From positions 372,001 through 436,000 of the forward strand of contig QNQO01000502.1 of NCBI GenBank assembly GCA_003290165.1: a DNA stretch of 64,000 nucleotides, written 5' to 3'. A program made the translations under genes and the position numbers. A model generated the notes under the pieces. The model ran no database searches. It saw only the letters and a list, made by a program, of their open reading frames with translations, and had not been told where the DNA came from. Positions 10,530 through 21,485 of this stretch are shown one piece after another (positions within the stretch are counted from its first letter, which is position 1; every line of letters starts with the position of its first letter). The stretch comes from Berberis thunbergii (lineage: Eukaryota > Streptophyta > Magnoliopsida > Ranunculales > Berberidaceae).

Positions 10530-12051
10530 ATGTCAGATCCATCAACTTCTGGAACAAAGATGGTTATCGCTACAGTCGGTAAATTTGATGTCGAAAAGTT
10601 CAATGGCAAGAACAACTTCGGCATGTGGCAATGCGAAGTTCTGGATGTGTTAGCAAAGAAAATTTTGGATGATGCTTTGGGAGACAAGTCGGAGAAAATG
10701 AGTGAAGAATAATGAAACAAGTTGAATCGGCATACTTGCGGGTCAATAAGATTGTGCTTAGCGAATGAGCAAAAATACTTTGTAATGAAGGAAACCTCCG
10801 CTAAAGTATTGTGAAAAAAGTTGGAAGATAAGTACATGACGAAGAGCATTCAAAATAAGTTCTTCCTCGCGAAGCAACCTTTTCGGATGAATATGAGACT
10901 CGGGATTACTCTGTCTGAGCATTTGGATGAGTTCAATAGGCTTATTGCCGACCTATTGAATTTAGAAGAAGATGTTCCAAAAAATTATAAGGCTTTGTGC
11001 TTTTTGAATTCCCTTCCAGAAGAATATGAACATCTCGTTACAACTTTGCTAACGACAAAAGAAGAATTGAATTATGATGAGGTGGCTACGGCGTTGCTCA
11101 ATTATGAATTCAGGAAGAAGGATCTCAAGATCCATCAGGATGCAACGTCTGAAGTATTGGTAACGAGGGGAAGATCTGAAAAATGTATGTTGGTAATAGA
11201 GGAAGATCACAGTCAAGAGGAAAATCTGTAGACAAAAGGTTTTTGCCGAAGGATGAATGTGCCTACTGTCATAAGAAGGGCCATTGGAAGATTGATTGTG
11301 AGATATTGAAAACTGCAACAAAAAAGGAAAAGAAAATGTCAGATGCGAATGTAGTGCACAATTTGGATGAAGTTGAGGGTGAGGATGATGCTTATTCGTT
11401 GTCTGCAACTTCAACATTGGTGAGTCATTCTAATGAGTGGCTGCTTGATTCGGGTGGGTTCTACCTATCATGTGTCCTCGTAAGGACTGATTCTCTAACT
11501 TCAGAGAGATTGATGGTGGTGTTGTCTATATGGGCAACAATGATGAATGCAAAATTGCAGGGATATGTAAAATCAAGTTGAAGTTGCATAATGGACTTGT
11601 TCGGGTCTTGAATGATGTTCGGTATGTGCCCGATTTGAAGAAGAATCTCATATCCGTTAGTGCTTTAGAGTCCAAATGTTACAAGGTTTCAGTAAATGGT
11701 GGAGCTCTAAAGATTGTTTCTAGTGCACTGGTGATTCTGAAAGCAGTTCGGAAGGGTAACTTGTATTTCTTGCAGGGGAGTACAGTTACAAGGAATCGAA
11801 AAGTTGAATCTGGTGGAGCAACTTGTGTTGATGAAGGCCCTATGAATGTTGCTTCTGGTGGAGTTACTGATAGCTCCAAAGATGTTTGTAAGGAAACCTC
11901 GAGGGTTTGGCATTTGCGTGCAGGTAGTAAAGGTGAGAAAGTTCTGCACGAATTGTTGAATAAACAATTGGTAAAATATATGAAGATGTGCAGTATGAAG
12001 GTTTGTGCACATTGTGAAAAGTATGGTTCGAGACTACATCCTTGTCAATGA
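10530..12051 (+). pseudogene. Copia gag-protease polyprotein remnant
   Basis: The remnant starts at ATG 10530 (MSDPSTSG) and runs through the Copia gag core (KFDVEKFNGKNNFGMWQ, then LEDKYMTKSIQNKFF, SEHLDEFNRLIADLLNLEED, FLNSLPEEYEHLV). Next come a CCHC zinc knuckle (CAYCHKKGHWKIDC, about 11260-11300), the protease-like WLLDSG (about 11440) and a GAG-pre-integrase region (VRYVPDLKKNLISV, VWHLRAG). A stop after SEKMSEE near 10710 and several frame changes (near 10720-10820, 11190 and 11460-11530) break it. The integrase core and everything after it are gone; the polyprotein cannot be made whole. Confidence 0.85.
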
Positions 12052-12246
12052 GGAGTTGGTTTGTTAGTTTGAGCATGCTTTGGTATATGGCACCTTCGGG
12101 TGTATGGAGCCTATGAGCGCGTTTGGAGGGGTGAGACCCTCAATTAGTATTGGTTTGATTCTGCTTGTTGGAAGTCAGTTGTTTGTTTTGTTCGTGGCTG
12201 TTGTTGTCGGCTCAGATTTGTGAAATCTTCACCGAGGTGGAGATAA

Positions 12247-12876
12247 TGTTGAAATACAGACAAAACAGAGTTGGAAGAACTTGGATATGTGGCATGTCGG
12301 CATGGAGGACAACTAGAATCTGCTGAATTTCGGCTTGAATGTGCTGGATCTGAGATGAATGTGCTGGATCTGAGTGTAATTTGCTAGAAGAGAGTTGGAA
12401 GAAGAAGATGGTGGAAGGTGATGGAACCCTCCATCACCGCCACCCTCCACCGCCTCAAACGGCTATAAAAGAGGAATTCCTCTCCTCTTTAGGAACATCC
12501 TCCAATCCTTTGAGAGAGATCTTGAGTTGAAAGATTAGGGTCTCTGTGTCTGTTTTTGCGAGAGAAAGAAGTAAGGGTGAGGAGAGAGAGAGTATTTGTT
12601 TGTTTGTTTGTGTTATACGCAGTCTGCGTATTTGTGTGGTGTCGTTTAGACACTTATATTTGTAACGTCCCTGACGTTTTGTAGCTCTCTCCATTTGTAA
12701 TTTTTCTCTCTCATCAGTAAAGTTGGTATTTGTCGTGAACGTAGGCGTATTTGCCGAACCACGTTAAATTAGTTGTCTCAAATATTTGTTAGTATTTTGT
12801 TTATAGCTTCGCATTTCGACATTTGTAACACTTTCACCCTTAACAAATTGGTATTAGAGCAGTGTCGCTCGTAACA
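12247..12876 (+). repeat. 3' LTR of the second Copia element
   Basis: This LTR is 630 bp with a TATA box at 12464-12471. It is longer than the 5' LTR because of a short duplication of the words GAATGTGCTGGATCTGAG near 12330-12375. Its end includes AATTGGTATTAGAGC (12846-12860), a mutated primer-site copy, and then GTAACA next to the TTTTG target duplication. That placement fixes the true LTR end. Confidence 0.88.
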
Positions 12877-12881
12877 TTTTG

Positions 12882-13744
12882 ATGGGTGGTGGTGATGGCT
12901 GGGAGTATTCTATATTAGTCAATGGCCGGTACAAGAATCCCAATTTAGTTTTCTGCACGTAGATTGGTCCTACATGTTAAAGTCAATCTCTTTTTAAAAT
13001 AAGAACTTTATAGAAATATTCCCATTAGATGTCTTGGTGTGTTCTTTAAGTTTCATGGTAGTTACTTTTAAATAATTGATTCCCAGTTGAGTTATTTGAA
13101 AAGGAAGGAAAAAAAAAAAACTGAAATAAAAGCTAAATATAATCAAATAACTTCAACACAGGGATGAAGCTTTGCCATTACTATATCTAAGACATTGGAG
13201 ATGAGACAAGCTGATTTGCAGTAGTTTTTGTCATGGCTCCCATCTTTGCTTCAAAACTAGAGTGTACCCCGCTTGTCCAAATACCTGCACTTTGCCTCCT
13301 CTTGAATGAAGTATCGCAGAGAATTATAAGATGATTACACATAATGTTAATCATGCATGACAAAACTTTGTATTCATTAATCTGTCTATCTGTGGTGTAG
13401 GAGTTGTAGAATTTGAGTTCAAGTTCTATTCACAACATAACCATGTTGCATATATTATTTCATGGATGCTTTTATAGTCAAATTGATTGCTTGACTATTG
13501 ATGATCAGAACATTTCAATTCCTCTTTTGAAGTATTTACTCAATGAACTTTCTCTTCGTGGAGTTTGGAGCTTCAAACCATTTTAGTTATTAATTGTTTT
13601 ATTTCCTGCTGCAGCCTGACTTGACTGAACTCTGACACAAGTCGAGATTTTTTTTTTCTCTTTACATGACCTGATTAAGATCAAGCACATTCATTGTTAC
13701 TTGGTTGAGGTTTCGTTCACCCCTTTTAGCTGAACGAACTTTAA
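12882..13744. other. Intergenic, partly duplicated NLR upstream sequence
   Basis: The stretch 12885-13030 weakly resembles the NLR upstream region at 9545-9625 (GGTGGTGGTG, a TCCTACAT/TCTTACAT word, TAAAGTCAATC, AATAAGAA). This fits an old tandem duplication of the NLR 5' region, later split by the Copia insertion. The rest shows nothing recognisable. Confidence 0.4.
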
Positions 13745-13850
13745 TCAAAAGAAGATTAACGACCATGATGCAAAAAAAGTAACAGGCTTGGTTCCTGGTC
13801 TGCAGCTATTCTTATACATACTAGCAAATGCAGGGTGGCCAATGGTTTCG
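13745..13850 (-). pseudogene. F-box gene remnant, distal part
   Basis: On the minus strand, sequence next to the CACCA target duplication encodes a segment like ETIGHPAFASMYKN. It matches the region just after the F-box in plant F-box/kelch proteins (W-C-x-x-I-x-x-P-x-F). It lines up in frame with the F-box fragment at 21250-21339 once the 7.4-kb retroelement is ignored. Downstream homology fades quickly, so the gene is decayed. Confidence 0.55.
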
Positions 13851-13855
13851 CACCA

Positions 13856-15241
13856 TTTTGCGGGTTTAATTGGCCTAAACAAATATGTTAATTTGATTCA
13901 CTTGTAATAAATGTAAGTGTACGGTGTCTAACTAGTAGACAACGACAAGTACGGATTGATCTCAAGAAGAAGATGGATTAAATTGAATTTAATAATTTAC
14001 CTAAACTAATTTGGAGAAAATTGGGGTTACAATGTTTAAAAATCCTAATTAAACAAAAGTAATAAAAATAACAATAAATAAAAGAAAGAGTTGGAGGAAA
14101 ACCTAAAATTATATTCAATTTTTCTTATTATTCCAATTTCAAATAAATGACTCTAGTAATGTATAAACTCCTAGCATTAATTGTCTTGTTAGGGCACAAT
14201 TAACCACAAGTTTAATTATTCAATTAAAACATGTTTGATTTATAACATAATATTTTTCTAACAACCCTAAGATGCATGACATATTAGGTGAAAGAAAAAT
14301 ATTATAAATCGCGAATCAATTAATATTAATCATGGAATAATAAAGTAAAATGAAATTAATTCTAGAGTTTGAGACTTAATTCAATAGTGTTACAGAGCAT
14401 TCAGCAGGGTGCAAACATGAACAGGTCCAGTGTGGCTCAGCAGATCCCAGTGGGTGCAAATAGTTTTGATCTTTCTTAATCGAGGTGCTTTCAGCAAGGT
14501 CCACTGGGTGCCAGTAGTGTCAACTTGATTTAAGTTTCTGTGGTGATGTGTGGTGCAGCCAGTGATGGTGGTTGAAGATGAAGTGAAACAAGGTTGTCAC
14601 GCCCCTGTTTCGGTGGAGTGAATGAGAGAAAACAGAGATGGATAGGCTATGGGTGGTGATTTTGCTTGGTTGGGATGGTGATGCGAATCACAAATTGTGA
14701 AGAAGAGGTTTCGGTATTCTGTATTTTTTTCTTTCCCTTCTCTTCTTTCCCTTTCTTATTCATTTTATTGTATTTATAGAGAATCAAGAAAATAAACTTT
14801 GACAAGTTAAGGGGATGGTTCAATGAGTGATTTAAGGCTTAAATCAAACTAGAATCTTGGATAATTAAGATAATATGCTTTGGGTTTGATTGAGTTTGAG
14901 AAAATGAACTTGGACAAGTTAAGGGGAGGGTTCAATGAGTGATTTAAGGCTTAAATCAAACTAGAATCTTGGATAATTAAGAGAATATGCTTTGGATTTG
15001 ATTGAGTTTGGGTTTACGGATTTTGTTTGGGTTTGGTTTTGAGTTTAGGTTATGGGCTTAGGCTATTCTCACCTCCACTTCCTCTGAGGTCACCGTCTGT
15101 GATTTATTCATTGCATTTTTCTTTGATTTCTTCGTTATTGCTCCAAATTCTACAAAAAAAAAAATTAATTTAAAATAAAATAAAACAATGATTAACAAAA
15201 ATATAATAAGAGGTAAAAATGTTATAATTATGTGATTATCA
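13856..15241 (-). repeat. 3' LTR of the Ty3-type element
   Basis: This LTR is 1386 bp and ends GATTATCA. It contains a tandem duplication with a 112-bp period (GACAAGTTAAGG words at 14801 and 14913), also present in the other LTR. Its left end reads TTTTGCGGG where the relatives have TGTTGC or TGATGC, so the terminal TG has mutated. Confidence 0.8.
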
Positions 15242-16564
15242 AATACTCCCAAACCTATATTTTGCTAGTCCTCGAGCAAAACAAAGAATAAAATCGAAAA
15301 GAAAATCCTAACTCACTTTCGCAGGCATCATCGATTGCACTTACCTTGAAAACGTGCAACAAGGCTTTGAACCCTATCTCGTGAGGATTTTCAGAAAATG
15401 TTACCCACAAACATTACTGACTCAACAAAACTTGGTCAAACAGTGCTTATTTTAAAACTTCAAGATATGCAAGAAACCAACAGTGTCATTTTCGTGTATC
15501 AACAAATCTCCAAATAATTTAATATTCTCCAAAAGTTGGAAAAATTCATAATCATCATCAACTCAATGTGTGTGTGTGAGAAGCACTATCAACATAACTT
15601 TTCATTTCAATGTAAAATAATGACTAAATCTCATGTAGAAAGTCTGTTTTGACGTCAAACCTCTCATGTCACTCACAATAAAGCACTCAGAGATTTGGTA
15701 TTTCACTTAGTTTATATGTGAGGAAAAAGTAAATAATGGAAAACAATCATCTCACATATAGTATTATGAAGAGCGGACTTTTCAAGAATGGAATGAACAT
15801 GATCTCATGAACATGAATATCAATTATTTATGGGAATGTTGAATCAAATACCGTAGGTCTTGGTTATTAAATCTCCACATCTACGGAACCAACCTTTACC
15901 TAAGACCAACTAGGACTTTGGTAGGTTGTAACGGGGCATGGGTAATGGTTAATAAGGAATGTCAAAGGATTCTAACAAAAAATTCTAGGAATGTATACAC
16001 CCATTCAACGAACAATTAGGGCTGTCAAGAATAAATCAATGTTGCGCACTATCAATTTTTTCTTCATTCTCACATCTTTATCCTCATTGAAGAATCATTT
16101 TTTTTCACATAGAGAATTTATGAAATATCTCATATTTTACTCTTTAATGCCCTTTTTACACCAAATATATCCATCCGTACACATTCCCATAAAAGTTGGG
16201 TAAAGGTTAATGGGTTAACAAATAAAAGTTATTCTAAGGCTTAAAAGGTTATAAAAAGGTTAATGTTATGGGTAAGTTAAAAGGCTAGTTAATGGTCTAA
16301 AGAAAAAAAAATGCCTAGATCATTTCCTAAGTTCGGGTCAGTATTATGGCATCTCAATTGATTAAGCCAATAAGTTCTAGTGTAATAATTCAATTTTGAT
16401 GTCATTCCCAAAGCAATTGATCAGAAAAATGAGAATAATGAGATCATCAACGAGATAATACGGACTCAAGAAAAATCAGAGTTTATGTATAATCCTCGAA
16501 AAAATAGAAATGTTCAAAACTTTCAGGGTTAAGTCTCCAATATTATTCTAAGATTTTCTAGTAT
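15242..16564. other. Interior of the Ty3-type element, proximal part
   Basis: It begins with the purine tract and a CTAGTCCTCGAGCAAA motif. No conserved protein segment was found; the short frame at 15991-16203 looks random. Confidence 0.55.
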
Positions 16565-16569
16565 ATACT

Positions 16570-18404
16570 TGATGCGGGTTTAATCAGCCTAAATAAATAT
16601 GCCAATTTGACCCAGTTGTAATAACCGCAAGTGCACGGTGTCTAACTGGTAGACAACGACAAGTACGGGTCGATCCCACGAGAAAAGTGGATGTAATTGA
16701 ATTTTAGAATTTATCTAAACTAATTTACAGAAAAATGGGATTACAGTGTTTTTAAACTAAACTAAAAATAAATTAAAAAAACAAAAAATAAAATAAAAGA
16801 AAAATATGGATGAGATGGATTTTGTGGGATTTGGACTCACTGATGAGTTAGCAAATATATTTAAATCTAAATTACTGAACTTATAAACGAGAAGCTTTAG
16901 GGATGAGGATCTCTTACTTGCACTGAAGATGTGATCATTAAAATCTAATTCCAATCATATCAAGTTTTTGTCAAACATTAACAATTTATCTTAAGCAAAA
17001 AAAACTCTTACCAATCATTAAGTGTATTTTAAGGCATACTTAATCAAAGTCTAAGCTTAATAATTTTTAGCATATGCTTTGAATATTGATAAAATGTAAA
17101 TCTAACAACCAAACATATCAAGTTTTAATCGAACATGAAAGGTGAAAGCAATTTATCAAATTTCTGAAATAAAATTGTAATTAACAATTAAGCATTTAAG
17201 TCAGTAAAATAAATTATACTCGCCGCCTCGATGCGGTGGTACTCAGCAGATCAGCAGGTGGTCCGAACATCAATGGAGGTGGAATTCATCTCTGCATGAA
17301 CACGAATCCTTAGAAAATGTTACAAACGCTCTGTGGCGGCTTTTACAGAATCTTGGGGTGCCAAACAGTTGGTTCCCGCTAGAAAATCACGTCCTCTGCG
17401 CCTTCGTCTCCAGCGAGTCGCGCTCATCGCGAGCGTCGTCTTCTCTTTTTGCGAGCACTTTCTTCCTCCGACCGGCTCCGGTACCTGCAAAAGAGAGAGT
17501 GATGGAAGAACAGAGAGAAATGTGAAAGAGAACGAAAAAAAGGGAAGGAAAGCAGAGGCGGTGCTCCCTGTTTCTGCTCCTGTAGCAGTGGTGGTATGCG
17601 AGCTGATGTGCCGCTTGCGACGGTAGTCGTGAGGGAGGGAGACAGGAAGGAGGGCCGAGATATGGCGGTGATGGCTCTGTTGCGAGATGGAACAGAGTGG
17701 TGGCACCATTGGTTGTGTTGCGCGGCTTCTAACGGTGAGAACAGGAGATGAGGAGAGGAACAGGGAGATGGTGGCGGATGTGGGTGTGCGAAACATGGTG
17801 AGGAGGTGGTGTCTGATGGTGGTGGCGGCTGTGGTTGTTGGACGGTGGCGAGGTGAAGTGACACAGGGTTGTCACGCCCCTCTTTCAGTGTGGTGAAGGA
17901 GAGAAAACCGAGATTTGCTTGGTTGGGATGGTGATGAGAATCACTCTGTGAAGGAAAAAATATTTGTTTTTGGCTATTGAGGCTTGATTCCCTTATTCTC
18001 ATTGCCTTTTTCTCATTTATTTCTCTTGTATTTATAGATAACTAGAAAATGAATATGGACAACTTAAAGGGGAGGTTTCAATGAGTGATTTAAGGAAAAA
18101 ATCAAAACTGAATGTGGGATAATTGGGAGAATATTCTTTGTGTTTGATTAGACTTGGCATTGGGTTTGGGTTTGGGTTTATGAGTTTGGTTTTGGGTTTA
18201 AGTAAAGGGCTCAGGTTATTTTCACCTCCACTTTCTCCGAAGTCATCATCTAGGATTGTTCATTGCATTTTTCTCTGATTTCTTCATTATAACTCCACAT
18301 TCTATAAAAACACAAAAATTTAATAATTAATCTAAAATAAGATAAAAATAAGGATTAACAACAATATAATAAGAGGTAATAATGTTATAATTATTTGATT
18401 ATCA
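16570..18404 (-). mobile_element. Solo LTR of a related Ty3-type element
   Basis: A 1835-bp sequence starts TGATGCGGG and ends GATTATCA, homologous to the two outer LTRs but clearly more divergent and longer. It has its own perfect 5-bp target duplication ATACT (16565-16569 and 18405-18409). It is therefore a separate insertion into the interior of the outer element, later reduced to one LTR by LTR-LTR recombination. Open frames at 17320-18002 are GC-richer but lie within this LTR and resemble no known protein. Confidence 0.85.
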
Positions 18405-18409
18405 ATACT

Positions 18410-18952
18410 TCACTCATCAACTTCAAGTTATGCTAACATGGCTCGTGGTGCAAAGATAATCGAGTTGAAAAATCTTATGAACTAGATCTAACTTAAGGAT
18501 TATACTAAACTTTCAGTCTTTATCAATATACCAATATGTCAAATGGGCTTGCATTTTCTTGAGCATAAAACATTTAAAATCAAATTTCATAATAGCAAAA
18601 GACCAAGTTTTCTTGACAGAAAAACACAATTTTTTTTATTATTTTAAGAATAAAAAAAGAAAACACTACAAAAAAATTCACCGACGCATTAACCCTACCC
18701 CCAAACCTAATCCAAACATTGTCCTCAATGTTTAACAAAATAATTCTTACAATGAATGAAATAAGTACATGAGAGGAGGTTAGAGCAGTATTACCGCGGT
18801 GAAGATTTTACCAATTTTCACTAGTAATCCATCGATGAGAGCTTAGAGACAAAAGAATTGTGGATTAAGTAATAGAAATAGATAAAATACACACTCAACA
18901 TGCATTCTTACAACAAAAGTTGGGCTGCCTCCCAATAGCGATTGGTTTAACG
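18410..18952. other. Interior of the Ty3-type element, distal part
   Basis: Non-coding sequence between the solo LTR and the primer site. It includes TTGGGCTGCCTCCCAA (18920-18935) near the primer site. Confidence 0.5.
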
Positions 18953-18970
18953 TTCCCGACAAAGATGCCA
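18953..18970 (-). other. Degenerate primer-binding site (tRNA-Asp-like)
   Basis: The plus strand reads TTCCCGACAAAGATGCCA. The minus strand therefore begins TGGCATCTTTGTCGG, six bases from the LTR. It resembles the TGGCGCCGTTGCCGG primer site with three or four mutations. Confidence 0.6.
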
Positions 18971-18976
18971 AAAACT

Positions 18977-21244
18977 TGTTGCAGGTTTAACTGGCCAAAA
19001 CAAACAAGCTAATTTGACCCACTTGTAATAACCGCAAGTGCACGGTGTTTAACTGGTAGACAACGGCAAGTACGGGTCGATCCCACGAGGAAGGTGGATT
19101 AAATTGAATTTAATAATTTACCTAAACTAATTTGAAAAAAATGAGGGTTACAGTGTTTAAAATTCTGAGTTAAACAAAAATAATAAAAATAACATTAAAA
19201 AAAGAAAAGAGTTGTAGGGAAACTACAATTTGCAAAATATTTTTCAAGCTCCTAAAATTAGGGGTGAGCATTCCATCCCGCGATCCCGATCCCGTCCCAA
19301 TTTTTTCGGGTCTTAATGAGATTGAATAATTTCATCCCGATCCCGTCCCATCTCGATCTAGAATGGGATGGGATGAGATGCAGATTTTCAATCCCGTCAA
19401 TCCCGTCCCGAGCTAATTTTTTAATATTTATTATTAATATTTTATTTATTTTTATTCATATAAAATTACAGATGACTGACAGAAACTCATGGTGTTTAAA
19501 TTTGAATCATTTATTTGATCTTCATCTTTTGATGTTCAAGATTGCATTTGAATTTCATTTATTTTATTTTGGATTTTATATATTATGTAATATCGATATA
19601 GACTATATATGAGTGTCTTTTGAGGCTATCATTTATGGGTTTATCTGAAGTTTCAAGGAGAAAACATATGAAAACAAAAGCAAATTGAACTCTCCCAAAC
19701 ATCCCAACTAGATTAGCACTTGAGGGAGGTTTGCAATCAATCACGTGCTCGTTACGTATACAATGTTATAAGCATCTTGAAAGACATATTCAGACATGTC
19801 TTTTTTATCCATTATTAATTTGGTTTAAGACTAAAGCCTGCTAGGTAATATGTTACTCACCCTCGGGCAATAGGAGTTATCTTGTAGTGTCAGAAAATGT
19901 ATATTCAAGAGCTGATATGGTTTACGAGACCTTGGGTTTTCCATGGGGTCGCCTCTAAATTGGTGGGTATTTCACTGTTTAGGTGTTACCATAACTATTT
20001 TCAGATTCCTGCAATTTGCTTGTAGGTTTAAGAAAGTTATTTTTTCACGCTCTATATCTAATTATAAGAAGGTTATTTTTCACGCTCTTATATGATGATC
20101 ATCTTCGCAGCAGTCACAGACAGCACGCTGATCTCGTCCCGTCTCGAACCCGTTTGGGATAGGACGAAGTCGGGATGGGGTTTTTTCCATCCCGTCCCGT
20201 CCCGATCCCGTATGAACGGGATGGGATAGGGATGGGTATATCTCGTCCCATCCCGTCCCGTGCCCACCCCTACCTAAAATTATATTCAATTTTTCTTATT
20301 ATTCCAATTTCAAATAAATGACTCTAGCAATGTATAAACTCCTAGCATTAATTGTCTTGTTAGGGCACAATTAATCACAAGTTTAATTATTCAATTAAAA
20401 CATGTTTGATTTATAACATAATATTTTTCTAACAACCTAAGATGCATGACATATTAGGTGAAAGTAAAATATTAGAAAGCGTGAATCAATTAATATTAAT
20501 CATGAAATAATAAAGTAAAATGAAATTAATTCTAGAGTTTTAGACTTTATTCACTGTGGTGTTACAGAGCATTCAGCAGGGTGCAATCAGGAACATGTCC
20601 AGTGTAGCTCAGCAGATCCCAGTGGATGCAAATAGTTTTGATCTTTCTCAGCCGAGGTGCTTTCAGCAAGGTCCACTGGGTGCCAGTAGCGTCAACTTGA
20701 TTTAAGTCTCTGTGGTGGTGCATAGTGCAGCCGGTGATGGTGGTTGAAGATGAAGTGAAACAGTGGAGTGAAGGAGAGAAAACATAGATGGATAGGCTAT
20801 GGGTGATGATTTTGCTTGGTTGGGATGGTGATGCGAATCACAAATTGTGAAGAAGAGGTTTTCGGTATTCTGTATTTTTTTCTTTCCCTTCTCTTCTTCC
20901 CCTTTCATATTCGTTTCTATTGTATTTATAGAGAATCAAGAAAATGAACTTGGACAAGTTAAGGGGAGAGTGATTTAAGGCTTAAATCAAACTAGAATCT
21001 TGGATAATTAAGAGAATATGCTTTGGGTTTGATTGAGTTTGAGAAAATAAACTTGGAAAAGTTAAGGGAAGAGTTCAATGAGTGATTTAAGGCTTAAATT
21101 AAACTAAAATCTTGAATAATTAAGAGAATATGTTTTGGGTTTGATTGGATTAGGGTTTACGAATTTGGTTTTGAATTTGATTTTGAATTTAAATTAACAA
21201 AACTATAATAAAAGGTAAAAAATATTATAATTATGTGATTATCA
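18977..21244 (-). repeat. 5' LTR of the Ty3-type element, split by a hAT insertion
   Basis: It starts TGTTGCAGG and ends GATTATCA. Without the 1014-bp hAT insert and its duplicated target it is about 1.25 kb and is closely similar to 13856-15241, including the internal tandem duplication. Confidence 0.82.
19259..20272. mobile_element. Non-autonomous hAT transposon with CCCGT-rich ends
   Basis: The ends are inverted: TAGGGGTGAGCA on the left, and the reverse complement of TGCCCACCCCTA on the right. A perfect 8-bp target duplication CCTAAAAT flanks it (19251-19258 and 20273-20280). The sister LTR near 14099-14112 still has the single, uninterrupted CCTAAAAT. Subterminal regions repeat words such as ATCCCGTCCCG on both sides; in hAT elements such repeats are transposase-binding sites. 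No transposase is encoded in its 1014 bp. Confidence 0.92.
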
Positions 21245-21249
21245 CACCA

Positions 21250-21339
21250 AATATTAGATTCAGACATTAACTGAACTAGATACTGTACGGAAACTCTTGG
21301 AAAGATGTTGAAGATGACGTTGTATGGCAGTTCATCCAT
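21250..21339 (-). pseudogene. F-box gene remnant, N-terminal part
   Basis: The minus-strand start at 21339 opens MDELPYNVIFNIFPRVSVQ, a recognisable F-box (LP-x-x-V/L ... I-x-x-R-x-x-V). F-box domains bind SKP1 and bring substrates to SCF ubiquitin ligases. The frame runs into the CACCA target duplication of the retroelement (21245-21249); the continuing codons lie at 13745-13850. The insertion therefore split this gene. Confidence 0.6.
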
Positions 21340-21485
21340 AATTCTGCTGCTACTGCTACTACTGCACTTATGTTTTTGTTGATGGAAGATGGGCTTAATG
21401 TTAGCTCCTGTAGAAGGGGTTGATGGAGACAAGGTAATCATTAATAATTCTGCTGCTACTGCTACTGCTACTGCTACTACTCTTT
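21340..21485. repeat. Imperfect CTGCTA microsatellite, two blocks
   Basis: Runs of (CTGCTA)n and CTACTACTG words lie near 21343-21366 and 21451-21481, each preceded by AATTCTG. A short local duplication appears to have copied the block. Confidence 0.7.

Larger units (their letters stand above)
9845..12876 (+). mobile_element. Ty1/Copia LTR retrotransposon with gag-protease only
   Basis: The LTRs lie at 9845-10456 and 12247-12876, both starting TGTTGAAATACAG and ending GTAACA. A perfect 5-bp target duplication TTTTG flanks the element (9840-9844 and 12877-12881). A primer site for initiator tRNA-Met (TGGTATCAGAGC) follows the 5' LTR at 10460-10471. A polypurine-like GAGGTGGAGATAA precedes the 3' LTR. 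The interior of about 1.8 kb holds only broken gag, protease and the pre-integrase region; integrase, reverse transcriptase and RNase H are deleted. It sits in the duplicated 5' region of the NLR locus. Confidence 0.92.
13856..21244 (-). mobile_element. Non-coding Ty3-type LTR retrotransposon (LARD-like) with two nested insertions
   Basis: Outer LTRs lie at 13856-15241 (3' LTR on the minus strand) and 18977-21244 (5' LTR). They are flanked by a 5-bp target duplication CACCA (13851-13855 and 21245-21249). In minus orientation a purine-rich AGGTTTGGGAGTATT tract abuts the 3' LTR at 15242. A primer site resembling the tRNA-Asp type (TGGCATCTTTGTCGGGAAC, degenerate from TGGCGCC..) lies at 18953-18970 beside the 5' LTR. 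That primer type is known from Athila/Tat-lineage elements, so the class is an inference. The interior of about 1.9 kb has no gag-pol coding. A solo LTR (16570-18404) and a hAT element (19259-20272) are nested inside. Confidence 0.82.

Noticed and set aside
17320..18002. Long GC-rich frames on both strands
   Set aside because: They overlap each other, lie inside the solo LTR, and show only Ser/Pro/Arg-rich low-complexity sequence.
13856..18404. Reading the first two LTRs as one complete retrotransposon
   Set aside because: The middle LTR has its own ATACT duplication and is more divergent; the CACCA duplication pairs the first with the third.
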